Source of the DNA: Azolla caroliniana
Lineage: Eukaryota; Polypodiophyta
Direction: 5' to 3'
DNA: 64,000 nucleotides
Assembly: GCA_043228905.1 (NCBI GenBank)
Contig: JBHGNT010000001.1
Coordinates: forward strand, 7,378,001 to 7,442,000
In this document: one piece after another, positions 24,220 through 36,265 of the stretch
Layout of the letters: each line of letters begins with the position of its first letter
Numbering within the stretch: position 1 is the first letter of the stretch
Made by a program: the position numbers and the translations under genes
Notes under the pieces: model-generated
What the model saw: only the letters and a program-made list of their open reading frames with translations
What the model was told of the DNA's origin: nothing
Databases searched by the model: none

Positions 24220-25360
24220 GTAGGAAAATATTTTCGCGCGATAGTATCGTTATATGAGCGTAGGCATAGTAACTTTAGGGTCTAATGAGGCCCAAAATTT
24301 CCCATTAGTTTGTGGACCTCATTTTTTACTTCTATACGAGTTTGAAGTTTTTGTAAAGCATTTAATTCAGGACTAAAAGATAGTCGGAGTTATATACATA
24401 TAACTACACACATCAGGGAACTGATTAAAGCTCAAGACAGACCCATTAGCAGACGTTATGACTAAAAGGAGGCCATGATCAATGTACATGCACATACGAG
24501 GTTGAATTTGTATATGTAGTGATAGTTACCTAGACTGTAGACCTACTTGCTTTTGCCAACCTCCCTAAACAAGTATGTGTTTACCTTCTATATGTAAGGA
24601 GCATCCAAATGTGGTTGCATGAAAACCCTACCTTTGACCTTAATTTCTTTAATCATGTCTAAACTCGTCATTGGTTATTCTAAATCCTGTCAATGTAGTT
24701 TTTTTAAAGAAGTGAAGCTTTTTAATGACCATTATATCTGCAACAAATCAATATACGTAATACATTAAGCATACAAGTGTGTTTAGTCTCTCACATAGTT
24801 CACTCCCTAATCTATAGTTGCTACTTGAAATTGTAGTACATACATCCTATCCTCACTGCATTACAAATTATTAACATTGTTTTATTACACCTCATGCGTC
24901 AATACTATTTTACAAATGACATTCTTTCATTTCTACTTTAGGAACAAGTAACATTGTTTTGTGTTCATGAATCTAAGCAACAATACATTGTTTCTTAGAA
25001 TTGTTCAGAGGTTCCAATTTCTCTTATATGATATATGAAGGCAATGCTTTCACATTGTGCTATAGCAAATAATCTCTTAAGAATATTCTTTGGCATTATT
25101 GATCATTACTGCATAATCTCTGGTTCCTAGATTGGGAATTAAATTCTTGCACATGGCAATCAACATCTTATTGAGTATTTCTTTTCCATTATTGATCATT
25201 AGTATGCAATCTCTCATCGAAAACTTTGTCTTATAAGTGGCAATAGCCAGCATCAAACCAACCCCCTCTGCAATTGATATCTAATGGGTCAATATTGGCC
25301 TCTATGGGCACTAAAAAATATCTAATCTAATCTAATTGCATTAGCGAAAAATAATGTATA
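24220..25360. other. Gene-free stretch
   Basis: No supported coding region. The sequence attgatcatta with a nearby tgcataatctc recurs near 25095-25125 and 25192-25215, another local duplication of about 100 bp period. Confidence 0.4.
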
Positions 25361-25362
25361 CA

Positions 25363-25801
25363 TCAATAGTTGGCATCACAAATACATATGCCATCCTCAA
25401 AAATATGAATATGGTTAGCTGCATTCACTAGAATCCTTCGCTTTTCAATCATCGATATAAGCAAGATGGTTGAGTGGCACTTGTCACAAATCCGCATGTC
25501 CTTGGTCACATGTATAGGCCCTTGCCTTCATGTGTATGAATCAACACATATGCCATTGAAAGCTTGTCATTATGCCCACACACCATATTTTCATCTAATA
25601 CCATTTCTGGCAACCAATGCAGGTACTGGGAATCATCCCTTTGTAATAGTTTTCGATGGATTTCACCTATTTTTGCATATATATGAGTGTGGTTCTTATC
25701 ATCCAACCCATCAAATGAATGCACATTCCTACTAGGCTCTAGCATCAATCCACCAACCTTGCCCAGATACCATCCGTGCTTTATTCTTTGCTTTCAAACA
25801 T
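25363..25801 (-). pseudogene. Decayed E+/DYW tail of the adjacent PPR gene
   Basis: Directly 3' of the PPR stop, DYW-domain landmarks continue on the minus strand in shifting frames. SGQGWWIDA (for 'PGCSWIEV') is near 25750-25780. NVHSF with THIYAKIGEIHRKL is at 25630-25740. MVCGHNDKLSMAYVLIHT is at 25535-25590, for the usual CGHSEKLA. VTKDMRICDKCHSTI follows at 25470-25515 and EDGICICDANY plus a stop ends at about 25363, for 'CSCGDYW'. DYW domains are cytidine deaminases for organellar C-to-U editing, using HxE and CxxC zinc ligands. Here HxE reads His-Asn-Asp, so the catalytic Glu is replaced. At least three frame breaks separate the blocks. Confidence 0.8.
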
Positions 25802-28204
25802 TTAAATTACGTCTGCCTCTCTTTCCATGTTAGTCGCCATATATATGTTTTGCATTGTGATATAAGCAGTTGCACACTTCTCATCTAACTTTATTGATTC
25901 CTTGAATGCCCATCTCCCAAGGTTCACATTCATCCACTTGTAACAATTTCCGAGTATAGCCAAAAGTAGCTGAAGATGGTTCAAAGACTGTACCTCATCA
26001 AGCAATTTCACGGCCTTGTCAAAGTGTCCAGCACGGCCAAATAGATCAATCATACAAGTGTAGTGGTCTATCGTTGGCGCTAGGCCATAAATGCTCTGCA
26101 TTTCATCAAACAGCTTCTGTCCTGCCTCTAGTAGACCTCCATGACTACATGCATTGATCAAAACAAGGAAAGTAACCAAATTTGGGTCTAGGCCTTCTCT
26201 TTTCATTTTTGTGTAGAGTTCCAAAACAATTTCAGCTTGACCTATTTGTGCATATCCGGACATAAGTGCGACCCATGATACAACATTCTGAACTGGAAGC
26301 TCTTCGAATACTCCCCGTGCTTTGTGTAGCTCTCCACACTTCGCATACATGTCTATCAATGCGGTGCCAAGCACAATCTCTGTATGCAAAAGCCCTTGGC
26401 TTTTAACCTCGTCACCTATTTCTTCCCCCATATTTAGCGATCCTACAATGCCACAAGCTTTCAAAACACATGCATATGTTACCGCATCTGGTAAAACACC
26501 CTCATTTTGCATGTGTCTGAAGCATTTTAACGCTTCATCTCCAAGCCCTAGGTGGGTATATCCAGCTATTAGGGAAGTCCAAGACAATGCATCTCGCATT
26601 GGAAGCCATTCAAATAGTTCTTGTGCTTTCTCTAGTGCACCACATTTGGCATACATTTCGAGCAGTGCATTCCCAAGAGCAACATCTTTCTCCAATAATC
26701 CTTGCCTTCGAAGATCGGAACCAATGCTTTCCCCAATCTCAAGAGATCCAGCATTACCACAAGCTTTCAAAATGCACAAATAAGTTACTGAATCTGGACA
26801 GATTCCTTCACATTGCATATCTTTAAAACATTTTATGGCTTCATCATGGTACCCATTATCTGAATATCCAACTAAAAGCGAAGTCCATGATGCAGTATCA
26901 TGTGATGTAAGTCCTCCAAATACCTCTTTTGCTTTCTCAAGTGAACCACACTTGGCATACATGTCTACCAATGCAGTACCAAGCTTGAGATTGCCATACA
27001 ATAACCCCCTTTTCCGAACCTCACCATATATCTCTTCTCCGATCTCTAGTGATCCAATCATCCCACAAGCCTTCGAAAGGGAAACATAAGTTACCACATT
27101 TGGGCATATTTTCTTGTCTTTCATATCTCTGAAACATTTTAGAGCTTCATGACCGAGTCCACACTTGGCATATCCAGTGATTAGGGCATTCCAAGCTGCA
27201 ATATGATCTACCGGAAGCTCATTAAAAATGCCTCGTGCTTTGTCAAGTGCGCCACATTTCGCATACATATCAATCAATGCATTTCCAATCACTGCATCTT
27301 TTCGTAATAATCCTTCTTTTCTAACCCTGGCATCAATATCTTCCCCGACCTTCAGAGACCCAATAATGCCACAAGCCTTCAAAATGCAAATGTAAGTTAC
27401 CACATCTGGAAAAAGTCCTTCATCTTGCATTTGCTTATAGCATTTCACAGCTTTGTGGCCAAGCCCATGTTCGGTATATCCCGAAATAAGTGCCGTCCAA
27501 GATACCACATTTCGCACTGGAATCTTTTCGAATACTTCTTGTGCTTTCTCAAGTGCACCACACCTAGCATACATCCTTATTAACGTATTACCTAACAATA
27601 CATCTTTCTCCAACAGTCCTCGCTTTCTGACCTCAACATCTATGCCTTCTCCTATCTCTAAGCATCCAATACTACCACAAGCTCTCAAAATAGATAGATA
27701 CGTTACCGAATTCGGAGAGATTCCTTCCTCTTTCATCTTATTGAAGCATAAAAGGGCTTCTTGACCATATCCATGTTGAGCATATCCAGATATAAGGGCA
27801 GTCCAAGAAACAACATCTCGAATCAGAAGTTGCTCAAACACATCTCTTGATTCTTTCAAAGCACCACATTTGGCAAATGTTCTAATTAAGGACGTAGAAA
27901 CATATACATCCTTAACAAACACGCTGTTATTTCCATGAAAAATATCATCATGGATTCTTCTCAACTCACACAAGTTCTTCTCTCTCCCACATGATTTAAT
28001 ACGGTTTAGAAGCGAAACTCGATCTTTACTGGATTCATCAGTTTCTAGTTTATAAATGGAATTCGAAAAGCCAAGCATTTTTTTCTTGAGGTTAACCCAA
28101 GGTGGGGGCCGGTTCGATAAGAATGGCTTGTCTCTGTGTTTCTGCTTGAATTCTTCTGAGGGTTCAGGGTTTCGCTGTAATGGGGTCCAACAGAGAGTTG
28201 GCAT
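25802..28204 (-). CDS. PLS-class pentatricopeptide repeat protein, truncated before the DYW domain
   Basis: One intronless 800-codon frame. Residues 1-60 are unstructured and could include an organelle targeting peptide. Then come about six P-L-S triads of roughly 100 residues, each with a VSWTALISGYxxxG-like S/P motif, a GxxPDxVTYxxxLKACG motif and a LxMYAKCGxLEKAxxVF motif. The last part (ACSHGGLLEAGQKLFDEMQ, HYTCMIDLFGRAG, ATAYITMQNIYMATNMEREA) is the E domain. PLS PPRs bind single-stranded organellar RNA one base per repeat and guide C-to-U editing or maturation. The frame stops inside E, and DYW remnants lie just downstream in other frames. It could still act with a DYW partner supplied in trans, or be an early pseudogene; the clean 2.4 kb frame argues for constraint until recently. 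Confidence 0.88.
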   Translation of the reverse strand: MPTLCWTPLQRNPEPSEEFKQKHRDKPFLSNRPPPWVNLKKKMLGFSNSIYKLETDESSKDRVSLLNRIKSCGREKNLCELRRIHDDIFHGNNSVFVKDVYVSTSLIRTFAKCGALKESRDVFEQLLIRDVVSWTALISGYAQHGYGQEALLCFNKMKEEGISPNSVTYLSILRACGSIGCLEIGEGIDVEVRKRGLLEKDVLLGNTLIRMYARCGALEKAQEVFEKIPVRNVVSWTALISGYTEHGLGHKAVKCYKQMQDEGLFPDVVTYICILKACGIIGSLKVGEDIDARVRKEGLLRKDAVIGNALIDMYAKCGALDKARGIFNELPVDHIAAWNALITGYAKCGLGHEALKCFRDMKDKKICPNVVTYVSLSKACGMIGSLEIGEEIYGEVRKRGLLYGNLKLGTALVDMYAKCGSLEKAKEVFGGLTSHDTASWTSLLVGYSDNGYHDEAIKCFKDMQCEGICPDSVTYLCILKACGNAGSLEIGESIGSDLRRQGLLEKDVALGNALLEMYAKCGALEKAQELFEWLPMRDALSWTSLIAGYTHLGLGDEALKCFRHMQNEGVLPDAVTYACVLKACGIVGSLNMGEEIGDEVKSQGLLHTEIVLGTALIDMYAKCGELHKARGVFEELPVQNVVSWVALMSGYAQIGQAEIVLELYTKMKREGLDPNLVTFLVLINACSHGGLLEAGQKLFDEMQSIYGLAPTIDHYTCMIDLFGRAGHFDKAVKLLDEVQSLNHLQLLLAILGNCYKWMNVNLGRWAFKESIKLDEKCATAYITMQNIYMATNMEREADVI

Positions 28205-28304
28205 TTAAAAGGAATAGCTCTCAACATGGGGGCTCTTTCTTAGATGTCGCTACTAATGAAAACAGACAGACAGACAGACAGAGGTGAGTTCTGTAGAAAC
28301 AAGA

Positions 28305-28312
28305 TATATATA
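28305..28312 (-). promoter_or_regulatory. Candidate TATA box for the PPR gene
   Basis: TATATATA about 100 bp upstream of the PPR start codon on its strand, followed by a CTGT tetranucleotide run (28261-28282) that would lie in the leader. Position and composition only. Confidence 0.35.
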
Positions 28313-28359
28313 GTGAGCCAGAATAAAATAAGATCTAACACTAGGAAAACACAAAATGC

Positions 28360-28612
28360 TTCTGCTGTTAAAACACATTATTAGTGTTAAACACATTATT
28401 ACTCTAAAGCTTTTGTCATCTAACTAAACACATTATTAATATTAAAAAACATTCTACTCTCATGCTCATCTTATCTAACTAAACGCATTATTAGTGTTAA
28501 CCACATTTCACTCTAAAGCTGTTGTGATCTAACTAAACATATTTTACTGTAAAGCTTTTGTGATCTAACTAAACACATTTTATTGTAAAACTTTTGTGAT
28601 CTAACTTCAAGA
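28360..28612. repeat. Minisatellite upstream of the PPR gene
   Basis: Variants of gatctaactaaacacatt followed by a..gtaaagctttt recur about six times with irregular spacing of 35-70 bp. Confidence 0.8.
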
Positions 28613-28938
28613 GGAGGGCCAAACAAGACATTTTGTGGCCGCCATGTTAAACCTAGGGTTTATTCATTCATATTTTCATAGAACAGCCTTGCGAGTACCA
28701 ACGTCCCCCTCCCCTTCTCGTCGTCAAGTGTATGTCCTAATCCCGGCTAATGAGCTTCCCACAACCTTGAGGTCTCAAGCACCGACTACAGCCTTCAAAA
28801 TTGTATGTCCATTTCCAATTCCTACTTTGGTCCTCGAGGCATCCTGTTTCGCTTCATGGTCAATAATCAAAGGTGATTTGGATAAATTTTCTTGACATTA
28901 CTACTAAAATGAGTGTGCATTCTCATCCTTGACTTGCA

Positions 28939-29067
28939 GGTGGTCCGCCATGGCGCTAATGGGTGGTTTTGCCATGGTAGAAAATAATCAAGTAACAGTA
29001 CTGGTCAATGAAGCTGAACGGGCTACCGAAATTGATCCTGGCGAAGCTCAAAGGTGTTTTCAAATAG
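28939..29067 (+). pseudogene. atpE: Plastid atpE fragment in nuclear DNA (NUPT)
   Basis: In plus-strand frame, [20 protein letters not shown], then [20 protein letters not shown]. This is the middle of the plastid-encoded epsilon subunit of the CF1Fo ATP synthase (family consensus ALMGGFARI.NN..TVLVN.AE...DI.P.EAQ). The match begins and ends abruptly after about 43 codons: no epsilon N-terminus is readable upstream and the sequence diverges right after QIA. About one third of the gene is present, so this is a transferred plastid fragment and not a functional nuclear gene. Confidence 0.82.
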
Positions 29068-29069
29068 CG

Positions 29070-30340
29070 TTTTGTCAATATCCCTACGTGCAATTCATTT
29101 AACAAAACGAAGATGAAAAAACTTCTTAGGAAATTATTGTCTCGTGGCCAGCTATATTGTTGAATGAATGCCATTCATCATTCTTCTTTTAGAGAAACCA
29201 AATAAACAGTGTTGCCTCTACGTTACCACATATATAAATCAATTTGATGGGCTAAACATGTTCATAGCTAGTTATGGAGTGCTCATGGATGTGATCAATT
29301 GTTTTGACTTAGAAAAAATGTCATAAGAATATAATCATCATTGAATTCTTGGACAAGATGAATTTTGGTAGCCATTTGTATTACACCTATAGAACTTGTG
29401 AGATGCAAGAACCGAGACTTCACCATGAATCACATACAAGTCAAATATTCATTCAACATGTAACACTCAAGATTGATTTTTCCTTCAAAGAGGATTTTTA
29501 TTTGTTTGGCAAAAGATTTTCTCCATGTGGAAGGGCCTCACCAAACGAGTCAAAGATAAATTGAGAATGACAAGTTGGGAAGGCTTGGGAGCCTTCATTT
29601 ACATATATGGAACAAAAATTGAAACACTATGTTATTTTCAAAGCAAATATGGGATCAAGCCTTCACACATGGCAACAACTTCGTGTTGCACTAGAATAAT
29701 CTTATATGCAATTCCACATGTTCTACCACTGTGATGCCCATGCTCATAAATTCATAAGAAATACTTCATCAATCATTGTTTTTACATTTGATTTCTTTGC
29801 AAAAATTGTTTTGTGCCTACTGTCAAATGGTAAATATTGATCATTGGGTAAATATTGTTTTTAGGCATGTAAAACCCGTAAGAAGCAATACTGAATTTGT
29901 AAATATGCAGGTTTTACTCTTACATGCTGAAACATCAAAACCTTCGTGGATAAATGGAACATTTATACTTCAATAGTTGACCATTCTAAACATTACTTTG
30001 ATCAATCTGATTAACATTAATTTAATGGCTGTACAATGTATACTATGCATGGAGACAGTCATGACACATGACTATCATATTGTGTGTGTCAATATGTACT
30101 GTGCATGGAGACAGTCATGACATATGACTATCATATTGTGTGGGTGTGTGGTCTGGGAAAATAGGTTTATAGTCTGCAACAACATTAAAACTCCATGTTG
30201 GTTCAAGTATTTCAATTGGTCACAAGCCCGAGGTTTCCATGAGTTCTCCTACAAGCATCATAGCCATGTTTTTTCCTCCTCCCCAAAGAAATTTCAGATC
30301 TCTTATCTCAGAGGTTCTATATACATTTTGCTTTTGTGTG
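29070..30340. other. Gene-free stretch 3' of the ABC transporter gene
   Basis: No supported gene. A 56 bp tandem duplication lies at 30047-30145, beginning gcatggagacagtcatgaca at 30047 and 30103. Confidence 0.5.
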
Positions 30341-30342
30341 CC

Positions 30343-33300
30343 TTAGCTATTACTCATCTCACCTTCTTCATCAATTTCTCTGGGCTTAGTGTTGCCTGAA
30401 CCTTGAAGCTGCCTTCTGACAAGAGCAGCATAGATACCATTCCTATTCAGAAGCTCATCATGAGTACCTCTTTCAGCAATACGGCCACCATCAACAACTG
30501 CCACAATGTCGGCACTCTTCACAGTAGAAAGTCGATGAGCAATTACAAGCACAGTTCTTCCTTTCATCAAACGATCCATAGCATCCTTAATACAAAAGAG
30601 AAATCATAGAAGATTATATTTCAAGATATCACCAAAAGTTAAATAATGGAAAACAAAAATTTGAGTTCTAGGATATTGTTGTTTCTGTCATTAGAAAGGC
30701 AACCACGTCCCCTATTAAAATCATAGCGATGTAATTAATGGATGTACATAAATAACAATATTTTTCGATGGTCTTGTTGAATACATTATGGCAATCCTTT
30801 AAATTTCTGGTTTTAGTTAAGAGTCACCTAAATGAGCTTTTCTTTTTTTGCATCAATCAGATATAGCAGAATATTAGGATTGTAATAGTATTTGAGTTTC
30901 ATTGGTCAGTTTGGCCTCTATAGAAAATTAATATAATTATTCTTTCTTTCTTTCGGACAATGGAAAGACTCATGAAGTTACCTGCACCAAAAATTCACTC
31001 TCTGCATCTAATGCACTAGTGGCTTCATCTAAAAGCAGAATTCGTGGGTCCATCAGAAGTGCTCTTGCTATTGCTATTCGTTGTTTCTGCCCACCTGACA
31101 GCCTGATACCACGTTCCCCAACAAAAGTTTCATATCCTTCACGAAATTTTGTTATAAACTCATGCGCATTCGCCATGACCTGTAATGGTTTTAGTGTATC
31201 TGTTAGGTGGCATTATCTTCTTCATGCTGTAAAGTTAGGTGGCATACCTCCAATAGCATTGGCAAACTTATCATTATTATGCCGAAAACCTAGTTTACTA
31301 CATTGTGGTAGTTTGATGAAAATGTGATAAGGAATCTCTTTTTAGGGAAAGTACTTACAGCTGCTTTCTCTATTTCAGCTGTTGATACTTTCCCTGAGGT
31401 CATCCCATAAGAGATATTTTCAGCAATGGAGCAATTGAATAACACAGGTTCTTGGCTGACAATGCTAACCTGTAAACATGTAGAGGATTAAGAGCAATGC
31501 ATTACAGTTCTCCTATACACATTTCTTGGAAGTCCAATTAACGCATATTTATGACGAACTTTCAAGAACAGCAGACCGACAGAAATAAAATACCTTACAG
31601 TGCAGATGCAAATGAGACACTTCAGGAAGTGGTACACCATTCAAAAGTATTCTCCCCTTCTTTGGATCATAAAATCTTTCTAGTAAGTTCGCAATTGTTG
31701 TCTGGAACCACATTACCATAAACACTGATGTCACATACACTGACCAAGTTCAATATTATCGGTTGGAAAAGTTGCATACGTACCTTTCCACCTCCACTAG
31801 GGCCTACAAGTGCAACTTTTGCTCCAGGATTGAGTTGAAGGGAAACACCCTAGAGAAACCAAGAAACAAATAATGTTACTTTCCTTGGGCCGGCACAGTA
31901 GTATGTGAGAAAATGCTGCTTACTGTGCCTTCCTAAAATCTTGATAGAATAGAAATATAGCCCCAAACAAAAATATTTATACAGTCCAACATCCAACAAT
32001 GAGTGTGAACTAATCAGAAATATATCCATATTAGACAAATCTAGGCAAGTTTGGCGTTGGTGGGAGTGTGGGAAATGGAAGTGTCATGATACACGGAAGC
32101 AGGGCGGTCCCTAACTCTAGGAACTTTATCTAGAAATGCCTCTAAAAAAGTATATGAAGAAAGTTTTATTAAAACTTCTCACTATAGATTTTCTGATTTG
32201 TCAAAAATGCACATGACCTATTTTGAATGCCATAACTTATGTACGTACCTGAAGCACCCAATCATTTGGACGTGATGGATAGGAAAACCAGACATCGTCC
32301 AGCTCCATACCCCCCTCATCTGACTCACTGCAATACAATGAAATTCAAAAGAACTAGGATATCATCATCAAACACTAACATAAAGAACTTTTGCAACTAA
32401 TCACATTGTTGTTAGAATGAGATTATGTGATAGCTCAAGAACATATAATATTAAGATGTGCATGTGTAGATTCCATATTATGATGCATTGCTTGTTTATC
32501 AACATATGGAAGCATGAACACATTAGCCTTCATAATCATCAGTACTAACTGGCAGCTAATAACAATTCTGACATGTACATAATATCATGGAGGTAGAAAG
32601 TTTGGCAGCTAATAACAATTCTAAGCAGACCAAGATGACAAGGAGTTAGGAGCTGGTTGTATGCAGAGAAATTAGTTTTTCATCCTCAAGAGTAGCAGAT
32701 GAAAAATTACAAACATTCTTTTGCTGATAAATTTCATACGCTGAGCTAAAAAGTCATAGCTCCTTAAATATCATTATCTGGATTCTAGAGAATGTATTCT
32801 AATGACTCTTTGGCACTCACTGCTAGAAAGTAACTAGTTCTTGCAAAGTTAACCTCTATGGAATTTCTGCCTAAGTATACTTCAACAGCAAGTGCCAACT
32901 AAGCATATTGAGCTTTTCATTCACAGACTCTTGTACTGTAGGATATTAAGTAGACTTTCATCATCTGCAATTTCAAATATACCAACATGAAGTCATATGA
33001 AGTCTTCTTTCAGACATGTGTATCGTAACTTTTCAGATTCACAGACTCTTGTAGCATCCCATTTTGCATTTCAACTTAAGACTTTCACCATTCATTGTCT
33101 CAGATAAATTCATATGAAGTTGTATGCAGGTATTTTTTCAATTGTGCACCTATATTGTTGTGATGTCATAACATCTAAAAATGCATTTGATTTGAAAACA
33201 TAGAAAGATCGTCCTTTGAAACAGCAGATATTACCATGTTTTATATGCCACAATGCAGCTTCAGACTCACAACAGTTATGCAACAACAAAACGTCGGGAT

Positions 33301-36265
33301 ATTAATGTTCTATAGACAACTTTAGAACACCGCGTTGATACTACGTGTACATTGGGCTAATAGATATATTTTTACCCTAAAGGACACTTGTTTCCAGGAG
33401 GCGGCATTGTTGAGACACGATCCAGTAGCTGAAAAACACGCTGGCTTGCTCCAACTGCCCTCATGGCTGCTGTGTAAAGACTTGACAGAGTAGAAAAATT
33501 TGAACCAACTACGAGTACATGGCATGATGTCAATAAATAGACCAATCTGCAGATTAGTTTAAATGAGATTCCATAACATAAATGTTATAGGATATTAACC
33601 TGTCAAGCTGTACAAAATGAATGATGTCAGTGATCCTGTTGTCATGACACCCTTTATTGTCAAATGTGCTCCATACACCACAACTGCACCAATAGAGAGT
33701 GTTGAAGCAGCAGACACCGTCCCAGAAAATATACCGACTACAAACTGTTAGACGATCAAATAATTCAAAAATCAGGCAACTTTGGAGCATAACATTCATT
33801 ATGTTCAACAAGTTCTTGCAAAGGTATTTTTCTGTGGACAGACGCACCGCTTGCTTGATGCCAAGTTTCAGGCTTTCATCCACTTTCTCTCCATATCGGC
33901 CACATTCAAAGCTTTCCTTTCCAAAAGATCTCACTGTCCTAATGGCACCAAATGATTCCTGGCAAGACAAGGCCAGATTTAACAACTCGGGAGAAGAGGC
34001 CTGGCTCAGTCATGAACTAGAGATGATACTACCTCAGCAATTGATGTGGCTACTGCTGCAGCGGCTTGTGTTTTACTGGAAAGATCACGAAGATAACGAC
34101 CAAATGCTCGCAAGGCTATGGAGATAGCAGGAACAATCGCTAGTGAGAGTACTGTAAGGTTCCAGAATTCTCAATCAGTCAAGATATACCACACTCAAAA
34201 ACTTAAATATGTTCATGTAGCACAGGAAAACTAAAACATACCTTTGTATCTAAATTTAGCATAGCTTTAGCGAACAAAATGTATTTAATGCAAGGCATAA
34301 AATAATGCAAGGGAAAAGCATTCGTGCTGGCTTCAACATGATCAATGTCACTTCCTTGGTTGATATACAAGTATTTGTAATAATGCAAGTTATACTTGGA
34401 AATCATGAATCAGTTCAACGGCCTTAGTCAATTTTGTATGCTTGTATAAATGGAGAATAGTGCTGATATAAAGGATGGAGAATTTTAAAGAAAAGAGCGT
34501 GATTTAGTACTCACATGTAAGATGCCAGGATGTGTGAAACATAAAACCAATTCCCAAAAGTGCTGTTCCAATGCTCTGCATAGCATCTGAAAGTTTGACT
34601 GTGGCTGCATTTTTTATTATTTGTGTATCTTCCGATAGACGACTAAGTAACTCCCCAGTTCTTGTCACATCAAAAAATGCAATTTCCTGGTTAATTATAA
34701 AAGTTATTATAAATACATCATAACCTAGAATCAGAGACGGATAAGACCATTCTATATATAAAATACCTGATTGATGAGATGCTCAAACAAGTCTTTCCTC
34801 AATCGTGCTACAACACGCTCACTTGCCGATGTGAACAGGTATGCACGGATAGCTGTCGCTATTGCTCTTTTATCAAAAGAGTTGGGGGGGAAGGAGACAT
34901 CAATAGTGTAAGTCATGTAGTAAGTTAGTCATTCTTTTGTTGACATGATAAAAGGAAGCAAGCATTTCAACCTAAACAGCATTAAAACCATGATAGTACA
35001 GAATGATGTACCAAGTAAGCCTCATCCTAAAAAGGTTAACCAACACCAGTATATGGAAGGAGCAATATATATGTGACCAATTATCAAATAAATGGAAATG
35101 GCATTCAGGAAAAGCAGAAGACACCAGGTAATTAGATTGGTGACTATTGTGTGGATACATTTCCTTTGACATTCAGCTGAGATTTACAATTGAGGGCAGT
35201 AGTTAGAAAAGTGCGCAGAAATAAGCATGAAGCAATTCTAATAACCCATACCCAATCACAATTATGAGAAAGATCTTCAACACTGTAGCATTGACTTCTT
35301 GGAGAGCTTTAGATTGCTCTTGCTTTGCCTCCCTTTCCATATTGACAATATCTATAATGCTACCAGCATACTTTGGCTATCATCATAAAACGAAAATAAT
35401 ACAATCTTAAGGCCATTGATGTGTCAAAGGTACAGATTACAATTGTATGCACTTTCCAGTAGAAACACTTACAAGTAGTATCTTAGATACGGATGTAAAA
35501 CAAAGTGCAATAGTAGCAAGAATCAGCATGGGAGCTTCTGGTTTTGCCTATTATCACAAAATAAAATTTGTACCCTCTATCAGAGAATAATAATAATAGA
35601 CATTTGGTTGACATCTATTGTTTACCCAACATTTCTTACCAGTTTCAAGAACATTTCTTACCAGTTTCAAGATCCTGGAAAACCCAACTTTACTTCCCTG
35701 TAAACAAATCATGAAACGTCAATAATCTATTATAGTGAAAGAAAAACATCCTGTACTCAATTGATTGATTGAACTAATGCACACCTTATTCCCATCTCCA
35801 GTCTCAAGATCTGCTAGGAATCTGTTTTCGGAAGTCTACAAAAAACAAACATTTAGTTATGATTAGCAGCAGAAAAAATATAATTTGAGAAAGAAACACA
35901 ATCTTGATTCTTCCCATGATTTTGAGTTGAAACAATTCTCACTTATAAAATAAATTTATGATCATATTTTAATAAAACGAAACAGAAATGTGTACATTTT
36001 CTACTCCATTCCTAGAATTTTGAGGTGCTCTTTCATGATTTTTCATATTATTTCATGTGTGAAATGAAACCTCTACCAATTCGTGAGGGAAATAAAATCA
36101 ATAACGCTGCTGTTGTCAGGCTAACTACTACATATATTCGATGACTTATATTAAGGAAATATAATGTAAAATAAGAGGAGAGAACGAAAGCACTACATTG
36201 TCTGAGAGGAAGTCTTGGCGCAACAATGGAGTGGATGCATTGATTCCACGCTTTAGTTTTGGCAT
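30343..36265 (-). CDS. ALS1: Half-size ABC transporter, ALS1/ABCB27 type (17 coding exons)
   Basis: Coding exons in transcript order: 36265-36197, 35835-35785, 35697-35662, 35547-35473, 35376-35252, 34866-34767, 34686-34515, 34151-34033, 33958-33848, 33744-33600, 33508-33376, 32327-32249, 31849-31784, 31701-31594, 31469-31359, 31179-30982, 30585-30343. All introns are GT..AG and phases match; 646 residues, about the 644 of Arabidopsis ALS1. Residues about 50-335 are the transmembrane domain ([36 protein letters not shown]). The nucleotide-binding domain has Walker A GPSGGGKTT at 421-429, Q-loop SQEP at 468-471, signature LSGGQ at 527-531, Walker B LLLDE at 548-552 and H583. It would work as a homodimer. 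Arabidopsis ALS1 is a tonoplast transporter needed for aluminium tolerance; vacuolar Al or peptide-type transport here is inferred from family. No lesion seen. Confidence 0.93.

Noticed and set aside
26322-27764. Antisense frames of 80-150 codons across the PPR gene
   Set aside because: They are shadows of the repetitive 800-codon PPR frame and copy its periodicity.
28635-28895. 86-codon plus-strand frame just upstream of the atpE fragment, possibly a transit peptide for a relocated atpE
   Set aside because: No epsilon-subunit N-terminus is encoded, the fragment lacks both ends of the protein, and no convincing donor or downstream exons were found. Kept only as a check in the atpE finding.
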